NCBI GenBank assembly: GCA_045124015.1
Contig: JBGVLA010000192.1
Location: forward strand, 1 to 64,000
Source: QALR01 sp045124015
GTDB lineage: Bacteria; Bacillota; Clostridia; Oscillospirales; CAG-272
Reading direction: 5' to 3'
DNA length: 64,000 nucleotides
The notes beneath the pieces were generated by a model. That model saw nothing but the letters and a program-made list of their open reading frames with translations, did not search any database and was not told where the DNA came from. The number at the start of each line of letters is the position of its first letter. Positions within the stretch are counted from its first letter, which is position 1. Below, in pieces: positions 33,444 through 42,668 of the stretch. A program made the position numbers and the translations under genes.

Positions 33444-33472
33444 TTGTAATTTGATTGTAATTGCGTTATAAT
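33444..33472 (+). promoter_or_regulatory. Sigma-A promoter of asnS
   Basis: TTGTAA (33444-33449), 17 nt, TATAAT (33467-33472). A second TATAAT lies at 33491 without a good -35. Confidence 0.7.
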
Positions 33473-33526
33473 AATTTATATATATGCTATTATAATGTCT
33501 ATTCTCAATGAAAGGGATCATATATC

Positions 33527-34921
33527 ATGAAACGCACCACCATCAAAGAGCTTTACGCTTCCCCCGAAGCGTTTGCAGACAAAGAGGTTACCGTTGCAGG
33601 TTGGGCAAGAACCGTTCGCGCAAGCAATGCGTTCGGCTTCATGGAACTCGCCGACGGTAGTACATTCCCCAGACTCCAGATCGTTTTCGAAGCAGATAAG
33701 CTCGAAAACTACACCGAAATCGCAAAACTCAACGTGGGTGCCGCTGTGATCGCACGCGGTATCTTCGTTCTTACTCCCGATGCCAAGCAGCCCTTTGAGC
33801 TCAAGGCAACCAGCATGGAGGTAGAAGGTGTTTCCACACCCGATTTCCCGCTCCAGAAAAAGAAAACTTCTCTTGAGTTTCTCAGAACCATCCCCCATCT
33901 CCGTGCAAGAACCAACACCTTCCAGGCGGTATTCCGCGTTCGTTCCGAAGCGGCTTATGCGATCCACAAATTCTTTAACGACGAAGGCTTCGTTTACGTC
34001 AACACCCCCCTTATCACCGTTTCTGACTGTGAGGGCGCAGGTGAAATGTTCCGCGTAACCGCACTCGATATGGACAACCTCCCCAAGACCGAAGATGGCA
34101 AGGTCGACTTCTCCGAAGACTTCTTCGGCAAGGCGGCAAACCTCACCGTTTCGGGTCAGCTCCAGGGCGAGACCTTTGCGCAGGCTTTCGCAAAGATCTA
34201 TACCTTCGGTCCGACCTTCCGCGCAGAACGCTCCAACACACAGCGCCATGCCGCAGAATTCTGGATGATCGAGCCCGAGATCGCATTCGCTGACCTCAAC
34301 GACTATATGGATCTTGCGGAAGCAATGACAAAATCCGTTGTGGCACACGTTCTCGAAACCTGTCCCTACGAGTTGGAATTCTTCAATAAATTTATCGATA
34401 ACACCGTTCTTGAACGCTTGCATAATATAGTATCGAGCGACTTTGCGCGCGTCAGCTACACAGACGCCATCAAGATCCTCGAGGAAAGCGGCAAGGACTT
34501 CGAATACAAGCCCTATTGGGGTTGCGATATGCAGACAGAGCACGAACGCTACCTCTGCGAGCAGGTATTCAAAAAACCCGTATTCGTTACAGACTATCCC
34601 AAGGAGATCAAATCCTTCTATATGCGCCTGAACGATGACGGCAAGACCGTTGCGGCGGCAGACATGCTCGTTCCCGGTGTCGGCGAGCTCATCGGCGGTA
34701 GCCAGCGTGAAGAACGTCTCGATATGCTCGAAGCGGCATACAAGCGTTGCGGCCTCAACAAAGAAGATTACTGGTGGTATACCGAGCTTCGCAAATACGG
34801 TACCACACATCATGCCGGTTTTGGTCTCGGCTTTGAAAGACTTATCATGTATATCACAGGTGTTTCCAACATCCGCGACGTAGAAGCCTTCCCGAGAACA
34901 ACAGGCAACGCAGATATTTAA
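33527..34921 (+). CDS. asnS: Asparaginyl-tRNA synthetase
   Basis: 464-residue class II synthetase. An N-terminal OB-fold anticodon domain (about 15-105, VTVAGWARTVRASNAFGFMEL) is followed by the catalytic domain with motif 2 (FRAERSNTQRHAAEFWM) and motif 3 (GFGLGFERLIMYITG). The C-terminal SNIRDVEAFPRT distinguishes Asn/Asp enzymes, and the length fits AsnRS rather than bacterial AspRS. Preceded by a good promoter. An aminotransferase that makes or uses aspartate follows after 28 nt. Confidence 0.96.
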   Translation: MKRTTIKELYASPEAFADKEVTVAGWARTVRASNAFGFMELADGSTFPRLQIVFEADKLENYTEIAKLNVGAAVIARGIFVLTPDAKQPFELKATSMEVEGVSTPDFPLQKKKTSLEFLRTIPHLRARTNTFQAVFRVRSEAAYAIHKFFNDEGFVYVNTPLITVSDCEGAGEMFRVTALDMDNLPKTEDGKVDFSEDFFGKAANLTVSGQLQGETFAQAFAKIYTFGPTFRAERSNTQRHAAEFWMIEPEIAFADLNDYMDLAEAMTKSVVAHVLETCPYELEFFNKFIDNTVLERLHNIVSSDFARVSYTDAIKILEESGKDFEYKPYWGCDMQTEHERYLCEQVFKKPVFVTDYPKEIKSFYMRLNDDGKTVAAADMLVPGVGELIGGSQREERLDMLEAAYKRCGLNKEDYWWYTELRKYGTTHHAGFGLGFERLIMYITGVSNIRDVEAFPRTTGNADI

Positions 34922-34949
34922 GATTCGGAAAGGTATAGACACAAAGACC

Positions 34950-36197
34950 ATGGCAAACACAGCAATTTCTCTGACCGAGCTTCAAGCACAGTATGAAGCG
35001 CTCCTCACACAAAATCTCAAACTTGATATGTCCAGAGGCAAGCCCTGCACCGAACAGCTCGGACTTTCCGATGAACTTCTTTTCGCCCTCAAAAGCAAGG
35101 ACGACTGCAAGACCAAAGCGGGCTTTGATATCCGTAACTACGGTCTTCCCGGCGGTGTTCCCGAGCTCGCAGAGCTTTTTGCAGAGCTTCTCGGCGTTCC
35201 CGCAGACAACATCATCCTCGGCGGTAACTCCAGCCTTAATATGATGTACGATACCGTATGCCGCGCGATCCTCTTCGGCACATACGGCAACTGCCTGCCT
35301 TGGAAGGACCAGGGCAAGGTCAAATTCATCTGCCCCGTTCCGGGCTATGACAGACATTTTGCGATCTGTCAGCGTTGCGGTATCGAAATGATCACCGTCG
35401 GCATGACAGGCGAAGGTCCCGATATGGACGCTGTCGAAGAGCTCATCAAGGATCCCTCCGTCAAGGGTATGTGGTGCGTTCCGAAGTATTCGAACCCCAC
35501 GGGTGAAACGTATAGCGAGGCGACCGTTCGCAGAATCGCAACAATGAAGCCCGCCGCGCCCGACTTCCGTGTTTTCTGGGATATGGCATACGCCATCCAC
35601 GACCTTGATGAAACGCCCGACGATCTCCCGAACATTTTCGAAATGATCAAGGGCACGGAAAATAAGAACCTCGTTTATGCGTTCTTCTCCACCTCGAAGA
35701 TCACCTACCCCGGCGCAGGCATCGCGCTTATGATCTCCAGCACGGAAAACATCAAGCACGCAAAGGCGGATATCGCATTCCAGACCATCTCCCCCGACAA
35801 GATCAATCAGCTCCGCCATATGAAGTACCTCAAAAATGCAGATAACGTTCGTGCGCTCATGAAAAAGCACGCAGAGATCCTCAAGCCGAAGTTTGATACC
35901 GTCGTCCGCATCTTTGAAGAAAAGCTTTCCGACATGGAAAACGTTCATTGGACGAAGCCTCACGGCGGTTATTTCGTTTCTCTTGACGTCGTTCCCGGCA
36001 CGGCGAGCCGCGTGTGCGAGCTTTGCAAAAATGCCGGCGTCGTTCTCACGCCCGCAGGCTCCACGTTCCCCTATAAGAATGACCCCGAGGATAAGAACCT
36101 GCGCATCGCGCCCTCTTACCCCACCGTGGCAGAAATGGAAAAAGCAATGGAAGTTCTCTGCCTCTGTGTCAGAATCGCCGCTTTGGAAAAGGCTTAA
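34950..36197 (+). CDS. Aspartate aminotransferase (PF12897-type, class I fold)
   Basis: 415-residue PLP aminotransferase of the divergent aspartate aminotransferase group. Visible are LDMSRGKPCTEQLGLS near the N-terminus, the KYSNPTGETYSEATV cofactor-site block, VFWDMAYAIHDL and the PLP-lysine region FFSTSKITYPGAGIA. It probably interconverts aspartate and oxaloacetate with glutamate and 2-oxoglutarate. It sits 28 nt downstream of asnS and 48 nt upstream of purB, both aspartate users, so the cluster makes metabolic sense. No terminators lie between, suggesting one transcript. Confidence 0.88.
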   Translation: MANTAISLTELQAQYEALLTQNLKLDMSRGKPCTEQLGLSDELLFALKSKDDCKTKAGFDIRNYGLPGGVPELAELFAELLGVPADNIILGGNSSLNMMYDTVCRAILFGTYGNCLPWKDQGKVKFICPVPGYDRHFAICQRCGIEMITVGMTGEGPDMDAVEELIKDPSVKGMWCVPKYSNPTGETYSEATVRRIATMKPAAPDFRVFWDMAYAIHDLDETPDDLPNIFEMIKGTENKNLVYAFFSTSKITYPGAGIALMISSTENIKHAKADIAFQTISPDKINQLRHMKYLKNADNVRALMKKHAEILKPKFDTVVRIFEEKLSDMENVHWTKPHGGYFVSLDVVPGTASRVCELCKNAGVVLTPAGSTFPYKNDPEDKNLRIAPSYPTVAEMEKAMEVLCLCVRIAALEKA

Positions 36198-36245
36198 AAC
36201 AGGAAAAAGAAAAAAACATAAACATAAATGAAAGGACTTACGATC

Positions 36246-37673
36246 ATGGAAAACAATCGCTATGAAAGCGCTTTCTCCGGCAGATATGCCAGCCCCGAAA
36301 TGCAGTACCTTTTCTCCGCAGACAAAAAATTCTCCACATGGAGAAAGCTTTGGATCTCCCTTGCAAAAGCAGAAAAGGCAATGGGTCTTGATATCACCGA
36401 CGCACAGATCGCAGAGCTTGAAGCTCATGTAGACGATATCGACTACAAGGCAGCAGGCGAATACGAAAAGAAGCTCCGCCACGACGTTATGGCGCATATC
36501 CACGCATGGGGCGATGTTTGCCCGAATGCGCGCCCCATCATTCACCTTGGCGCAACCTCCTGCTACGTTGGCGATAACACCGATATGATCATCGCAAAGG
36601 AAGCCCTCGCGCTCGTTCGTGAAAAGCTTCTCGCCGTTATCAAAAACCTCCGCGATTTCGCAGAAACCTATAAGGCGCTTCCCGCTCTTGCATATACACA
36701 CCTTCAGCCCGCGCAGCTCACCACCGTCGGCAAGCGTGCGACCCTCTGGCTCTATGAACTCACCCTCGACCTCCACGACCTCGATTTCGTAGCGCAGTCT
36801 TTGGCGCTTCTCGGTCAGAAGGGTACCACCGGTACACAGGCAAGCTTCATGGAACTTTTTGAAGGCGACACCGCGAAGATCGACAAGCTCGAAGGCATGA
36901 TCGCATCCGATTTCGGTTTTGATAAAGTCGTTCCCGTTTCCGGTCAGACCTACACCAGAAAGTTTGATAGCCGCGTTATGAACGTACTTTCCGGCATCGC
37001 ACAGAGCGCATACAAATTTGCAAACGATATGCGTATCCTCCAGTCCTTCAAGGAAATGGAAGAACCCTTTGAAAAGAATCAGATCGGTTCCTCCGCAATG
37101 CCCTATAAGCGCAACCCGATGAGAAGCGAACGCATCTGCGCTCTCGCAAGATACGTCATCTCCGATTCCATCAACCCTGCCATCACGACCGCTACACAGT
37201 GGTTCGAACGCACCCTTGACGACTCTGCAAACAAGAGAATCGCCATGAGTGAAGCATTCCTCGCTGTTGATGCGATCCTCAATATTTATATCAACGTAAC
37301 CTCCGGTCTCGTTGTATATCCCAAGGTCGTAGAAGCAAGAATCATGCGTGAACTTCCCTTCATCGCAAGTGAAAACATCATGATGGACCTTGTAAAGAAG
37401 GGCGGCGACCGTCAGGAGATCCACGAAAAGATTCGTGTTCACTCCATTGCGGCAGGCAAGAGAGTCAAAGAAGAAGGTCTTGACAACGATATGATCGAAC
37501 GTATCTGCAACGATCCGACGCTTGACATCACCATCGATGAGCTCAAAGCCATCTTGATCCCGTCCAAGTACATCGGCAGATGTGTAGAACAGGTTGAACG
37601 CTTCCTCAAAAATGAAGTTGACCCCGTTCTCGAAGGTGCTGACCACGAAGTCAAGGTTGAACTCAACGTATAA
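36246..37673 (+). CDS. purB: Adenylosuccinate lyase
   Basis: 475 residues; catalyses two fumarate-releasing steps in purine synthesis. The fumarase/aspartase superfamily signature GSSAMPYKRNPMRSE is present, with the catalytic serine in its flexible loop. HDVMAHIHAW and THLQPAQLTTVGKR provide the two conserved histidine regions. AAAGGA about 10 nt upstream favours ATG 36246 over an upstream alternative. Third gene of the asnS-aminotransferase-purB run. Confidence 0.96.
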   Translation: MENNRYESAFSGRYASPEMQYLFSADKKFSTWRKLWISLAKAEKAMGLDITDAQIAELEAHVDDIDYKAAGEYEKKLRHDVMAHIHAWGDVCPNARPIIHLGATSCYVGDNTDMIIAKEALALVREKLLAVIKNLRDFAETYKALPALAYTHLQPAQLTTVGKRATLWLYELTLDLHDLDFVAQSLALLGQKGTTGTQASFMELFEGDTAKIDKLEGMIASDFGFDKVVPVSGQTYTRKFDSRVMNVLSGIAQSAYKFANDMRILQSFKEMEEPFEKNQIGSSAMPYKRNPMRSERICALARYVISDSINPAITTATQWFERTLDDSANKRIAMSEAFLAVDAILNIYINVTSGLVVYPKVVEARIMRELPFIASENIMMDLVKKGGDRQEIHEKIRVHSIAAGKRVKEEGLDNDMIERICNDPTLDITIDELKAILIPSKYIGRCVEQVERFLKNEVDPVLEGADHEVKVELNV

Positions 37674-37707
37674 TCGGCTCGTGCCATTTTAAGCAAATGC
37701 AAAAAAA

Positions 37708-37733
37708 GCCTCCCTTGTTTTGACAAGGGAGGC
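37708..37733. terminator. Strong hairpin with A-tract before and no T-tract after
   Basis: Perfect 11-bp stem GCCTCCCTTGT/ACAAGGGAGGC with TTTG loop. Seven A residues precede it, so it has canonical terminator form only on the minus strand, where no gene ends. For purB on the plus strand it could be a weak terminator or 3'-end stabiliser. Confidence 0.5.
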
Positions 37734-37784
37734 AAAATTGATATATTTTTCGCCGTATATGACGGCAGAATGGAGTTTTTCAAT

Positions 37785-38801
37785 TTGAAAATCACCGTAC
37801 TCGCAGGCGGTTTCAGCCCCGAACGCGACGTTTCGCTTCTTTCGGGCTCGCTCATCGCCAATTCCCTTTGCAAAAGCGGCCATCGTGTCGCGCTCGTTGA
37901 CGTCTTTTACCCGTATGAAGGCGTACTCACAGATGATGCTTTCACGACGGACGGCAACTTTATGTATACCATTCCCAAAACACCGCCGGAGCTCGACGCG
38001 CTCCGAAAGGAAGTTCCGGGAACCGCGCTCGTTGGCGACAGAGTGCTTGAGCTTTGCGCCATTTCGGACGTTGTTTTCTTAGCGCTCCATGGCGGCATGG
38101 GGGAAGACGGACGCATCCAAGCGATCCTTTCCTCCATGGGTATCCCCTATACGGGAAGCGATTTTTCCTCGTGTCTTGTTGCGATGGATAAATATCTTTC
38201 CAAGCTTCTTTTCCGCGCACACGGCGTTCCCACCGCGGATTTCACACTCATAAAGAACGGCGAAATGCCTCGTGCCGTCTCCTATCCCTGCGTTGTCAAG
38301 CCCTGCTCCTGCGGTTCCTCCGTCGGCGTTTCCATTGTAAACAATGAAGAAGAGCTGAAAGCCGCGCTTGATTTCGCCAAGCGTTATGAAACCAAGATCC
38401 TCATTGAGGATATGATTTGCGGACGTGAATTCTCCGTCGGTATCTTAAACGGCAAAGCGCTCCCCGCCATCGAGATTCGTCCCAAGGACGGCTTTTATGA
38501 TTATGAACGCAAATATCAGTCGGGGCTCACCGATGAGATCTGCCCTGCGGAGCTTTCGGAATCGGATGCCAAGCGTCTTGCCGAGACCGCGCTCAAAGCG
38601 CACAGAGCGCTGAATTTGGGCAGTTATAGCCGCATCGACTTCATTCGTGAAGAAAAAACGGGCAAATTCATGTGTCTGGAAGCCAATACGCTTCCCGGCA
38701 TGACGCCCATGAGCCTTCTTCCGCAGGAAGCGGCAGCGGAAGGCATCGATTATGATGCCCTTTGTCTTGCGATCGCCATGTCCGCGATTCCATCAAAATA
38801 A
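37785..38801 (+). CDS. ddl: D-alanine--D-alanine ligase family protein
   Basis: 338-residue ATP-grasp ligase making the D-Ala-D-Ala terminus of peptidoglycan precursors. The N-terminal AGGFSPERDVSLLSG, LHGGMGEDGRIQ, VVKPCSCGSSVGVS (ATP loop) and EANTLPGMTPMSLLPQEA motifs are canonical. I chose a TTG start at 37785 because GGAG lies 9 nt upstream and the protein then begins MKITVLAGG, as in relatives. An ATG five codons earlier lacks a ribosome site. No Van-type genes are nearby, so a housekeeping role is likely. Confidence 0.92.
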   Translation: MKITVLAGGFSPERDVSLLSGSLIANSLCKSGHRVALVDVFYPYEGVLTDDAFTTDGNFMYTIPKTPPELDALRKEVPGTALVGDRVLELCAISDVVFLALHGGMGEDGRIQAILSSMGIPYTGSDFSSCLVAMDKYLSKLLFRAHGVPTADFTLIKNGEMPRAVSYPCVVKPCSCGSSVGVSIVNNEEELKAALDFAKRYETKILIEDMICGREFSVGILNGKALPAIEIRPKDGFYDYERKYQSGLTDEICPAELSESDAKRLAETALKAHRALNLGSYSRIDFIREEKTGKFMCLEANTLPGMTPMSLLPQEAAAEGIDYDALCLAIAMSAIPSK

Positions 38802-38811
38802 ACTTCTGCGC

Positions 38812-38850
38812 GTCATACTGAGCGCAGCGGAATGTATTTCGCAGAAGCCC
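38812..38850 (+). repeat. Fragment of the GTCAT-CTGAGCG dispersed repeat
   Basis: GTCATACTGAGCGCAGCGGAAT resembles one end of the 175-bp repeats at 32013 and 54849. Flanking TTCTGCG and CGCAGAAG can pair. Confidence 0.45.
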
Positions 38851-38885
38851 ATAAATCTCAAACATGAAAGGATGTTTTTCCAAAA

Positions 38886-39704
38886 ATGAAGACCATTATT
38901 GGTATTGATGTCGGTGGAAGCACGACGAAGATCGTCGGCTTTCGTGATAACGAAATGATTGCGCCGCAATTTGTCAAAGCGACCGATCCCGTTACCTCTC
39001 TCTATGGTGCATTCGGTAAATTTACCGTGGAAAACGGCATCGAACTTTCAGATATAGACAAAATCAAATTGACAGGTGTAGGCTCCTCCTACGTAACCAA
39101 GCCGCTTTACGGTCTTGCCTGTGAACGCGCCGCAGAATTCGAATGTGTCGGACGCGGCGGCATTTATCTTTCGGGTCTTGACGAGGCGATCGTTGTCAGC
39201 ATGGGCACGGGCACATCCATCATTCATGCCTCCAAGGACGGCAACGTGCATTATTTCGGCGGCACAGGTGTCGGCGGCGGCACGGTCGTTGGACTTTCCC
39301 GCCGTATGCTCGGCATGGATAGCATTTCGCATATCGTAGAGATTGCTAAGGATGGCTGTCTGGATAATGTTGACCTTCGCATCAAGGATATGTATGACAA
39401 AAAATCGTCATCCATCTCTCTTGCGGAAAACATGACTGCCGCAAACTTCGGTAAGCTTTCCGATATGGCATCTCCGGGGGATATTGCGCTTGCCATTCTC
39501 AATATGGCGTTTGAGACCGCAGGTATGCTCGCAATCTTCGCCGCGAGAAGCAAAAACCTCAAGGATATCGTTCTGACGGGCAACCTCACCTCGATTCCGC
39601 AGGCAAAAACGATTTTTGCCGATCTCGAAAAGCTTTTCGACGTGCATTTCATCATCCCCGAACACGCACAATTCGCTTGCGCCATCGGCGCAGCCCTGGC
39701 TTAA
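38886..39704 (+). CDS. coaW: Type II pantothenate kinase
   Basis: 272 residues; phosphorylates pantothenate, the first step of coenzyme A synthesis. It has the actin/hexokinase-fold phosphate 1 motif IGIDVGGSTTKIVGF at the N-terminus and SMGTGTSIIH plus FGGTGVGGGTVVGLSR, which are typical of type II (Staphylococcus CoaW/eukaryotic-like) rather than CoaA or CoaX enzymes. The C-terminal LTGNLTSIP and AIGAALA also fit. A GAAAGGATG-type site precedes the ATG. Type II enzymes are usually little inhibited by CoA. It is monocistronic, with hairpins downstream. Confidence 0.92.
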   Translation: MKTIIGIDVGGSTTKIVGFRDNEMIAPQFVKATDPVTSLYGAFGKFTVENGIELSDIDKIKLTGVGSSYVTKPLYGLACERAAEFECVGRGGIYLSGLDEAIVVSMGTGTSIIHASKDGNVHYFGGTGVGGGTVVGLSRRMLGMDSISHIVEIAKDGCLDNVDLRIKDMYDKKSSSISLAENMTAANFGKLSDMASPGDIALAILNMAFETAGMLAIFAARSKNLKDIVLTGNLTSIPQAKTIFADLEKLFDVHFIIPEHAQFACAIGAALA

Positions 39705-39758
39705 CCCCCACCGGGCGACATTGCCGCCCACCTCCCCACTTGCATTTGGGGAGGATGC

Positions 39759-39790
39759 GGACGCTTCGATTTTCGAAGCGTCCTTTTTTG
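39759..39790 (+). terminator. Terminator after coaW
   Basis: 11-bp stem (39759-39769 with 39773-39783), TTT loop, TTTTTT. An additional hairpin CCTCCCCA/TGGGGAGG lies just upstream (39731-39753). Confidence 0.88.
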
Positions 39791-39895
39791 TTGGTGCCTC
39801 GATCGAAAAAGGCATGATCCCAACAGCACACCAACGGCGATAGACGATGGATTCGGCAATTTTTGTGTCCGTGCGCCGTCAGGCGAATATAACTC

Positions 39896-39935
39896 GGCGT
39901 GCCTGCTCAATCGCAGGCACGCCTAAATCGTTTTT
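39896..39935. terminator. GC-rich hairpin between convergent genes
   Basis: 11-bp stem GGCGTGCCTGC/GCAGGCACGCC (39896-39906 with 39913-39923), 6-nt loop, plus-side TTTTTT after 7 nt. Upstream GCGAATATAACTCGGCG resembles, in reverse, part of the 12962-13312 element. Confidence 0.6.
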
Positions 39936-39938
39936 TCA

Positions 39939-40853
39939 TCAAGGCTCGATCCAAATCCTAAGCCTCGTATTATCCGCCGTCAAAACGACCTCATATCCAA
40001 CGTCCACCCAACCAACAAAAGAAAGCGTCAATGTTTGAGGTTCATTTTCTTTCATTGCGAGTATTTTTCCATCTCCAAGCCCCAAATTGTCATCGCTTTG
40101 TTGACAATGCAAGGAAATGCCAACGTCTTGATCGGAGGAAGCAGACAATTCTATGGTAACGGTGCTTTTTTCATCATGCTTGCGTGCAATATGGATATCC
40201 TTCACGATGATATCCACAGCGGAACGTGCGGCAAAGCGATGATCGATAAAAAGCTTGCCATCTTGATAGGTGCCGCTGTAATAGTTGTACGGATAATATG
40301 ACCATAGAGCCAAAAGAAGTGTGCGAAGCTCTTCGCTCATTTCGAGCTCTTCCCCCTCGCCAAGATGATTTTCCACACGGCAAAGAGAGCTGTAATCGTC
40401 TGTCAGACGGAAATAACCGTTTTGCGTATCGATCCAAAGCGTTCCGGGCTTTGCGGGTAAAAATCCGCTGTTTTCCGTAACCCATTCTTCATCCTCGGAA
40501 AGTGCAGGAAGAATCTTCCCCGTTTCGGGCGCATCCTGCAAAAGACCGGAAAGCTTCAGCGCATATCCCTTATCCTCGATAAATTTCGTACTGATGCCGT
40601 ATCCGCTCCAATGAAATTGTCGCATCACAACGCAAAGGCTTGCTTCGATCTTATCGGAGCTTGGCGGAAAAAGTCCTCCTGTCGAATAAAGGACAGGGGT
40701 CTCCGTGGTTGCAGGCATGGCATTCGCCTCCGTGGTCGAGACCAAAGCGGCATCCGTCGTTGCAGGGTCTTTCACCATTTCGCAGGCAGAAAAAAGCACG
40801 CCCAAGGCAAGAAAAAGTGCAATAAAAGCATAAAATTTTTGTTTTTTGAACAT
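39939..40853 (-). CDS. Predicted lipoprotein, function unknown
   Basis: 304 residues with a lipoprotein signal: charged start MFKKQKF, hydrophobic core and lipobox VLFSAC with Cys24 as the lipid site. A Thr/Ala-rich linker (about 30-60) precedes the folded part (about 65-304), which contains beta-rich segments and ends with a VLTADNTRLRIWIEP strand. No family recognised. It is transcribed alone on the minus strand. Likely anchored to the outer face of the cell membrane. Confidence 0.75.
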   Translation of the reverse strand: MFKKQKFYAFIALFLALGVLFSACEMVKDPATTDAALVSTTEANAMPATTETPVLYSTGGLFPPSSDKIEASLCVVMRQFHWSGYGISTKFIEDKGYALKLSGLLQDAPETGKILPALSEDEEWVTENSGFLPAKPGTLWIDTQNGYFRLTDDYSSLCRVENHLGEGEELEMSEELRTLLLALWSYYPYNYYSGTYQDGKLFIDHRFAARSAVDIIVKDIHIARKHDEKSTVTIELSASSDQDVGISLHCQQSDDNLGLGDGKILAMKENEPQTLTLSFVGWVDVGYEVVLTADNTRLRIWIEP

Positions 40854-40949
40854 AACATACGCTCCTTTCCATGAAAAAATCCTTCTTTTCTATTTCTTTT
40901 GTCGATTTTTTCGTACCCTTTTCTCACCTGATTTTCAAGGTTTTTTATA

Positions 40950-40982
40950 CATACAAAAACCGCAAGCCGAAAGGCTTGCGGT
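40950..40982 (-). terminator. Terminator of the mgsA-DUF218 operon
   Basis: Perfect 10-bp stem (40959-40968 with 40973-40982), GAAA loop (TTTC on the minus strand), T-run on the minus strand. Confidence 0.88.
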
Positions 40983-40989
40983 CTTATCT

Positions 40990-41592
40990 TTAATCGAATA
41001 AGCAAACAGTCATGTCCTTGATCCTCGCCAGCACCTCGCGTATCTCGCGGTAAAGCTGTCCTGCATAGCGATAAAGCGCGGCATCGGCACCAAGCGCCGT
41101 GATATCCATATCGTTTGCGATATAAAGCGCACGATGCAGGTGATATTTTTGTGTTACAATGACGAATTTGCTGATGAGATAATGTTTTTTGGCGCGGGAA
41201 ATGGATTCATAAGTAGAAAATCCCTTGTCATCGGTAAGGATATCCTCCTCCGCGACGCCATTTTCGATGGCATAAAGCTTCATATATTTGGTTTCGCTCC
41301 ACTCACCGCTGCCATCACCCGAAACAAGGAGCTTTTCGACAACACCTTCATGATAAAGGCGGATACCGACGTCCATACGGTCGCGGAGCATATCGGAAAG
41401 TCTGCCTCCCGTATGTACCTTTGCGCCAAGGATCAGCGCATATTGATATCCATCCTCGGGGGTAATATCCCGAATCTGTGCTTTCGTTGTGCCGAGAACA
41501 ATGCCGTTTAAGATGAGCAAAACCGCGAGTCCCACCACAACAATGGATGCCATAATGATAAGTAAAAGTTTATACTTCCTGATGCTTTTCAT
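40990..41592 (-). CDS. YdcF/SanA-like DUF218 membrane protein
   Basis: 200 residues. One N-terminal membrane helix (about 9-31) is followed by a DUF218 Rossmann-like domain: ALILGAKVHTGGRLSDMLRDRMD, LLVSGDGSG, the STYESISRAK segment and VIVTQKYHLHRALYIA with the conserved histidines. SanA and ElyC/YdcF relatives act in envelope integrity and vancomycin tolerance or bind nucleotide/lipid-carrier ligands; precise role is unknown. It starts 5 nt after mgsA, so the two are co-transcribed. Confidence 0.85.
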   Translation of the reverse strand: MKSIRKYKLLLIIMASIVVVGLAVLLILNGIVLGTTKAQIRDITPEDGYQYALILGAKVHTGGRLSDMLRDRMDVGIRLYHEGVVEKLLVSGDGSGEWSETKYMKLYAIENGVAEEDILTDDKGFSTYESISRAKKHYLISKFVIVTQKYHLHRALYIANDMDITALGADAALYRYAGQLYREIREVLARIKDMTVCLFD

Positions 41593-41597
41593 ATAAT

Positions 41598-42071
41598 TTA
41601 CAATGTTTGCGCACGCATATCGACATTATGGCGGAAGTTGATAAGCTTTCTGGTATATTCCGTTTCCATGAATTTACTGGTGATAATAAAGTCCGCCGTT
41701 GCGCGGTTATTCGCAATCGGAATATCAAACACCTGTGCGATGCGAAGCAAAGCTTTTACGTCGGGGTCATGAGGCTGTGCCTGCAAAGGGTCGGAAAAGA
41801 ACACCACAAGATCGATCTTCCCTTCCACGATACGGGAGCCGATCTGCTGGTCGCCGCCGAGAGGTCCGCTATTATAACCGCGGATCGGAAGACCTGTTTT
41901 TTCTGCGATCATCTTTGCAGTCGTACCGGTTCCGCAAAGAAAATGATGCTCCAAAATGGATTTGTTAGCAAGACACCAATCGATGATTTCAGGTTTTTTA
42001 TTGTCATGTGCGATCAGTGCAATGCTTTTTTGTTTCGGAAGTGTACATTCCACATATTGATTTTCAAACAT
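41598..42071 (-). CDS. mgsA: Methylglyoxal synthase
   Basis: 157-residue enzyme converting dihydroxyacetone phosphate to methylglyoxal and phosphate, a bypass that relieves sugar-phosphate stress. IALIAHDNKKPEI, GTGTTAKMI, SGPLGGDQQIG (catalytic Asp) and FFSDPLQAQPHDPDVKALLRI are family hallmarks. Good AAAGGAAAGG site upstream. First gene of a two-gene minus-strand operon with a DUF218 protein. Confidence 0.95.
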   Translation of the reverse strand: MFENQYVECTLPKQKSIALIAHDNKKPEIIDWCLANKSILEHHFLCGTGTTAKMIAEKTGLPIRGYNSGPLGGDQQIGSRIVEGKIDLVVFFSDPLQAQPHDPDVKALLRIAQVFDIPIANNRATADFIITSKFMETEYTRKLINFRHNVDMRAQTL

Positions 42072-42187
42072 AATTCGAGTTCCTTTCCTTTTTTCAAAAA
42101 TTTAAGGTTTCCCTTATTTTCAGTTTAGCAATAAGAGAGAGAGAAGTCAAGCGTTTTTTGTTGAAGAAGTCAAGTTTTTTCACCTTT

Positions 42188-42571
42188 TCATGATTTTTTC
42201 TGCAAAAATCGCATAAGATGCTGATAAAAATCTTCTGCCACATCCGATATTACAGAGGTATCATGCAAGGTTAGGATCAATTTTCTTTCACAAACTGGTT
42301 CTGAAATCGGAAGCAAGAGCATATCGGATGCAGAGATTTTTCCCCAAGAATATTCCGGCCAAAAGCCAACACCTGCACCCGCACCGATAATATTTTGTAC
42401 GGCAATAGGGGAATCCGATTCAAAAGAAGGCTTCAACTTGAAACCCGCCATTGCACAAAAACTATCGCAAATCGCACGAAACGGGCGTGAACCCGCAAGA
42501 CTGACAAATTCCTCATTTTTCACAGTAGAAAGTTCAATTTTTTCATAAAAAGCGGCGAGATCGATTTTTCG
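42188..42571 (-). pseudogene. Remnant of a LysR-family regulator (C-terminal half only)
   Basis: The readable part corresponds to the second lobe of a LysR substrate-binding domain: LAAFYEKIELSTVKNEEFVS, LAGSRPFRAICDSF, GAGAGVGFWPEYSWG. In frame upstream is a stop (42572-42574), and no HTH domain exists. A GTG at 42523 could open a 111-codon frame, but that would encode half a domain. In another frame just upstream, NGFFIHEEI resembles the strand that normally precedes this part, suggesting a frameshift/deletion with decay to about 42612. The coat-protein genes now begin where its N-terminus would have been. Confidence 0.7.
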
Positions 42572-42668
42572 TTATTTCTTCGTGAATAAAAAATCCATTC
42601 GTTTTGAATAAAATCACTTGCAGGAAGGCAAAAATAGAAGTATCCCAAAAGAAAAGAGGTACTTTCAA

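Noticed and set aside
34854..37646. A 930-codon minus-strand frame across the aminotransferase and purB
   Set aside because: Both plus-strand genes have complete catalytic motifs; the antisense frame has none and no ribosome site.
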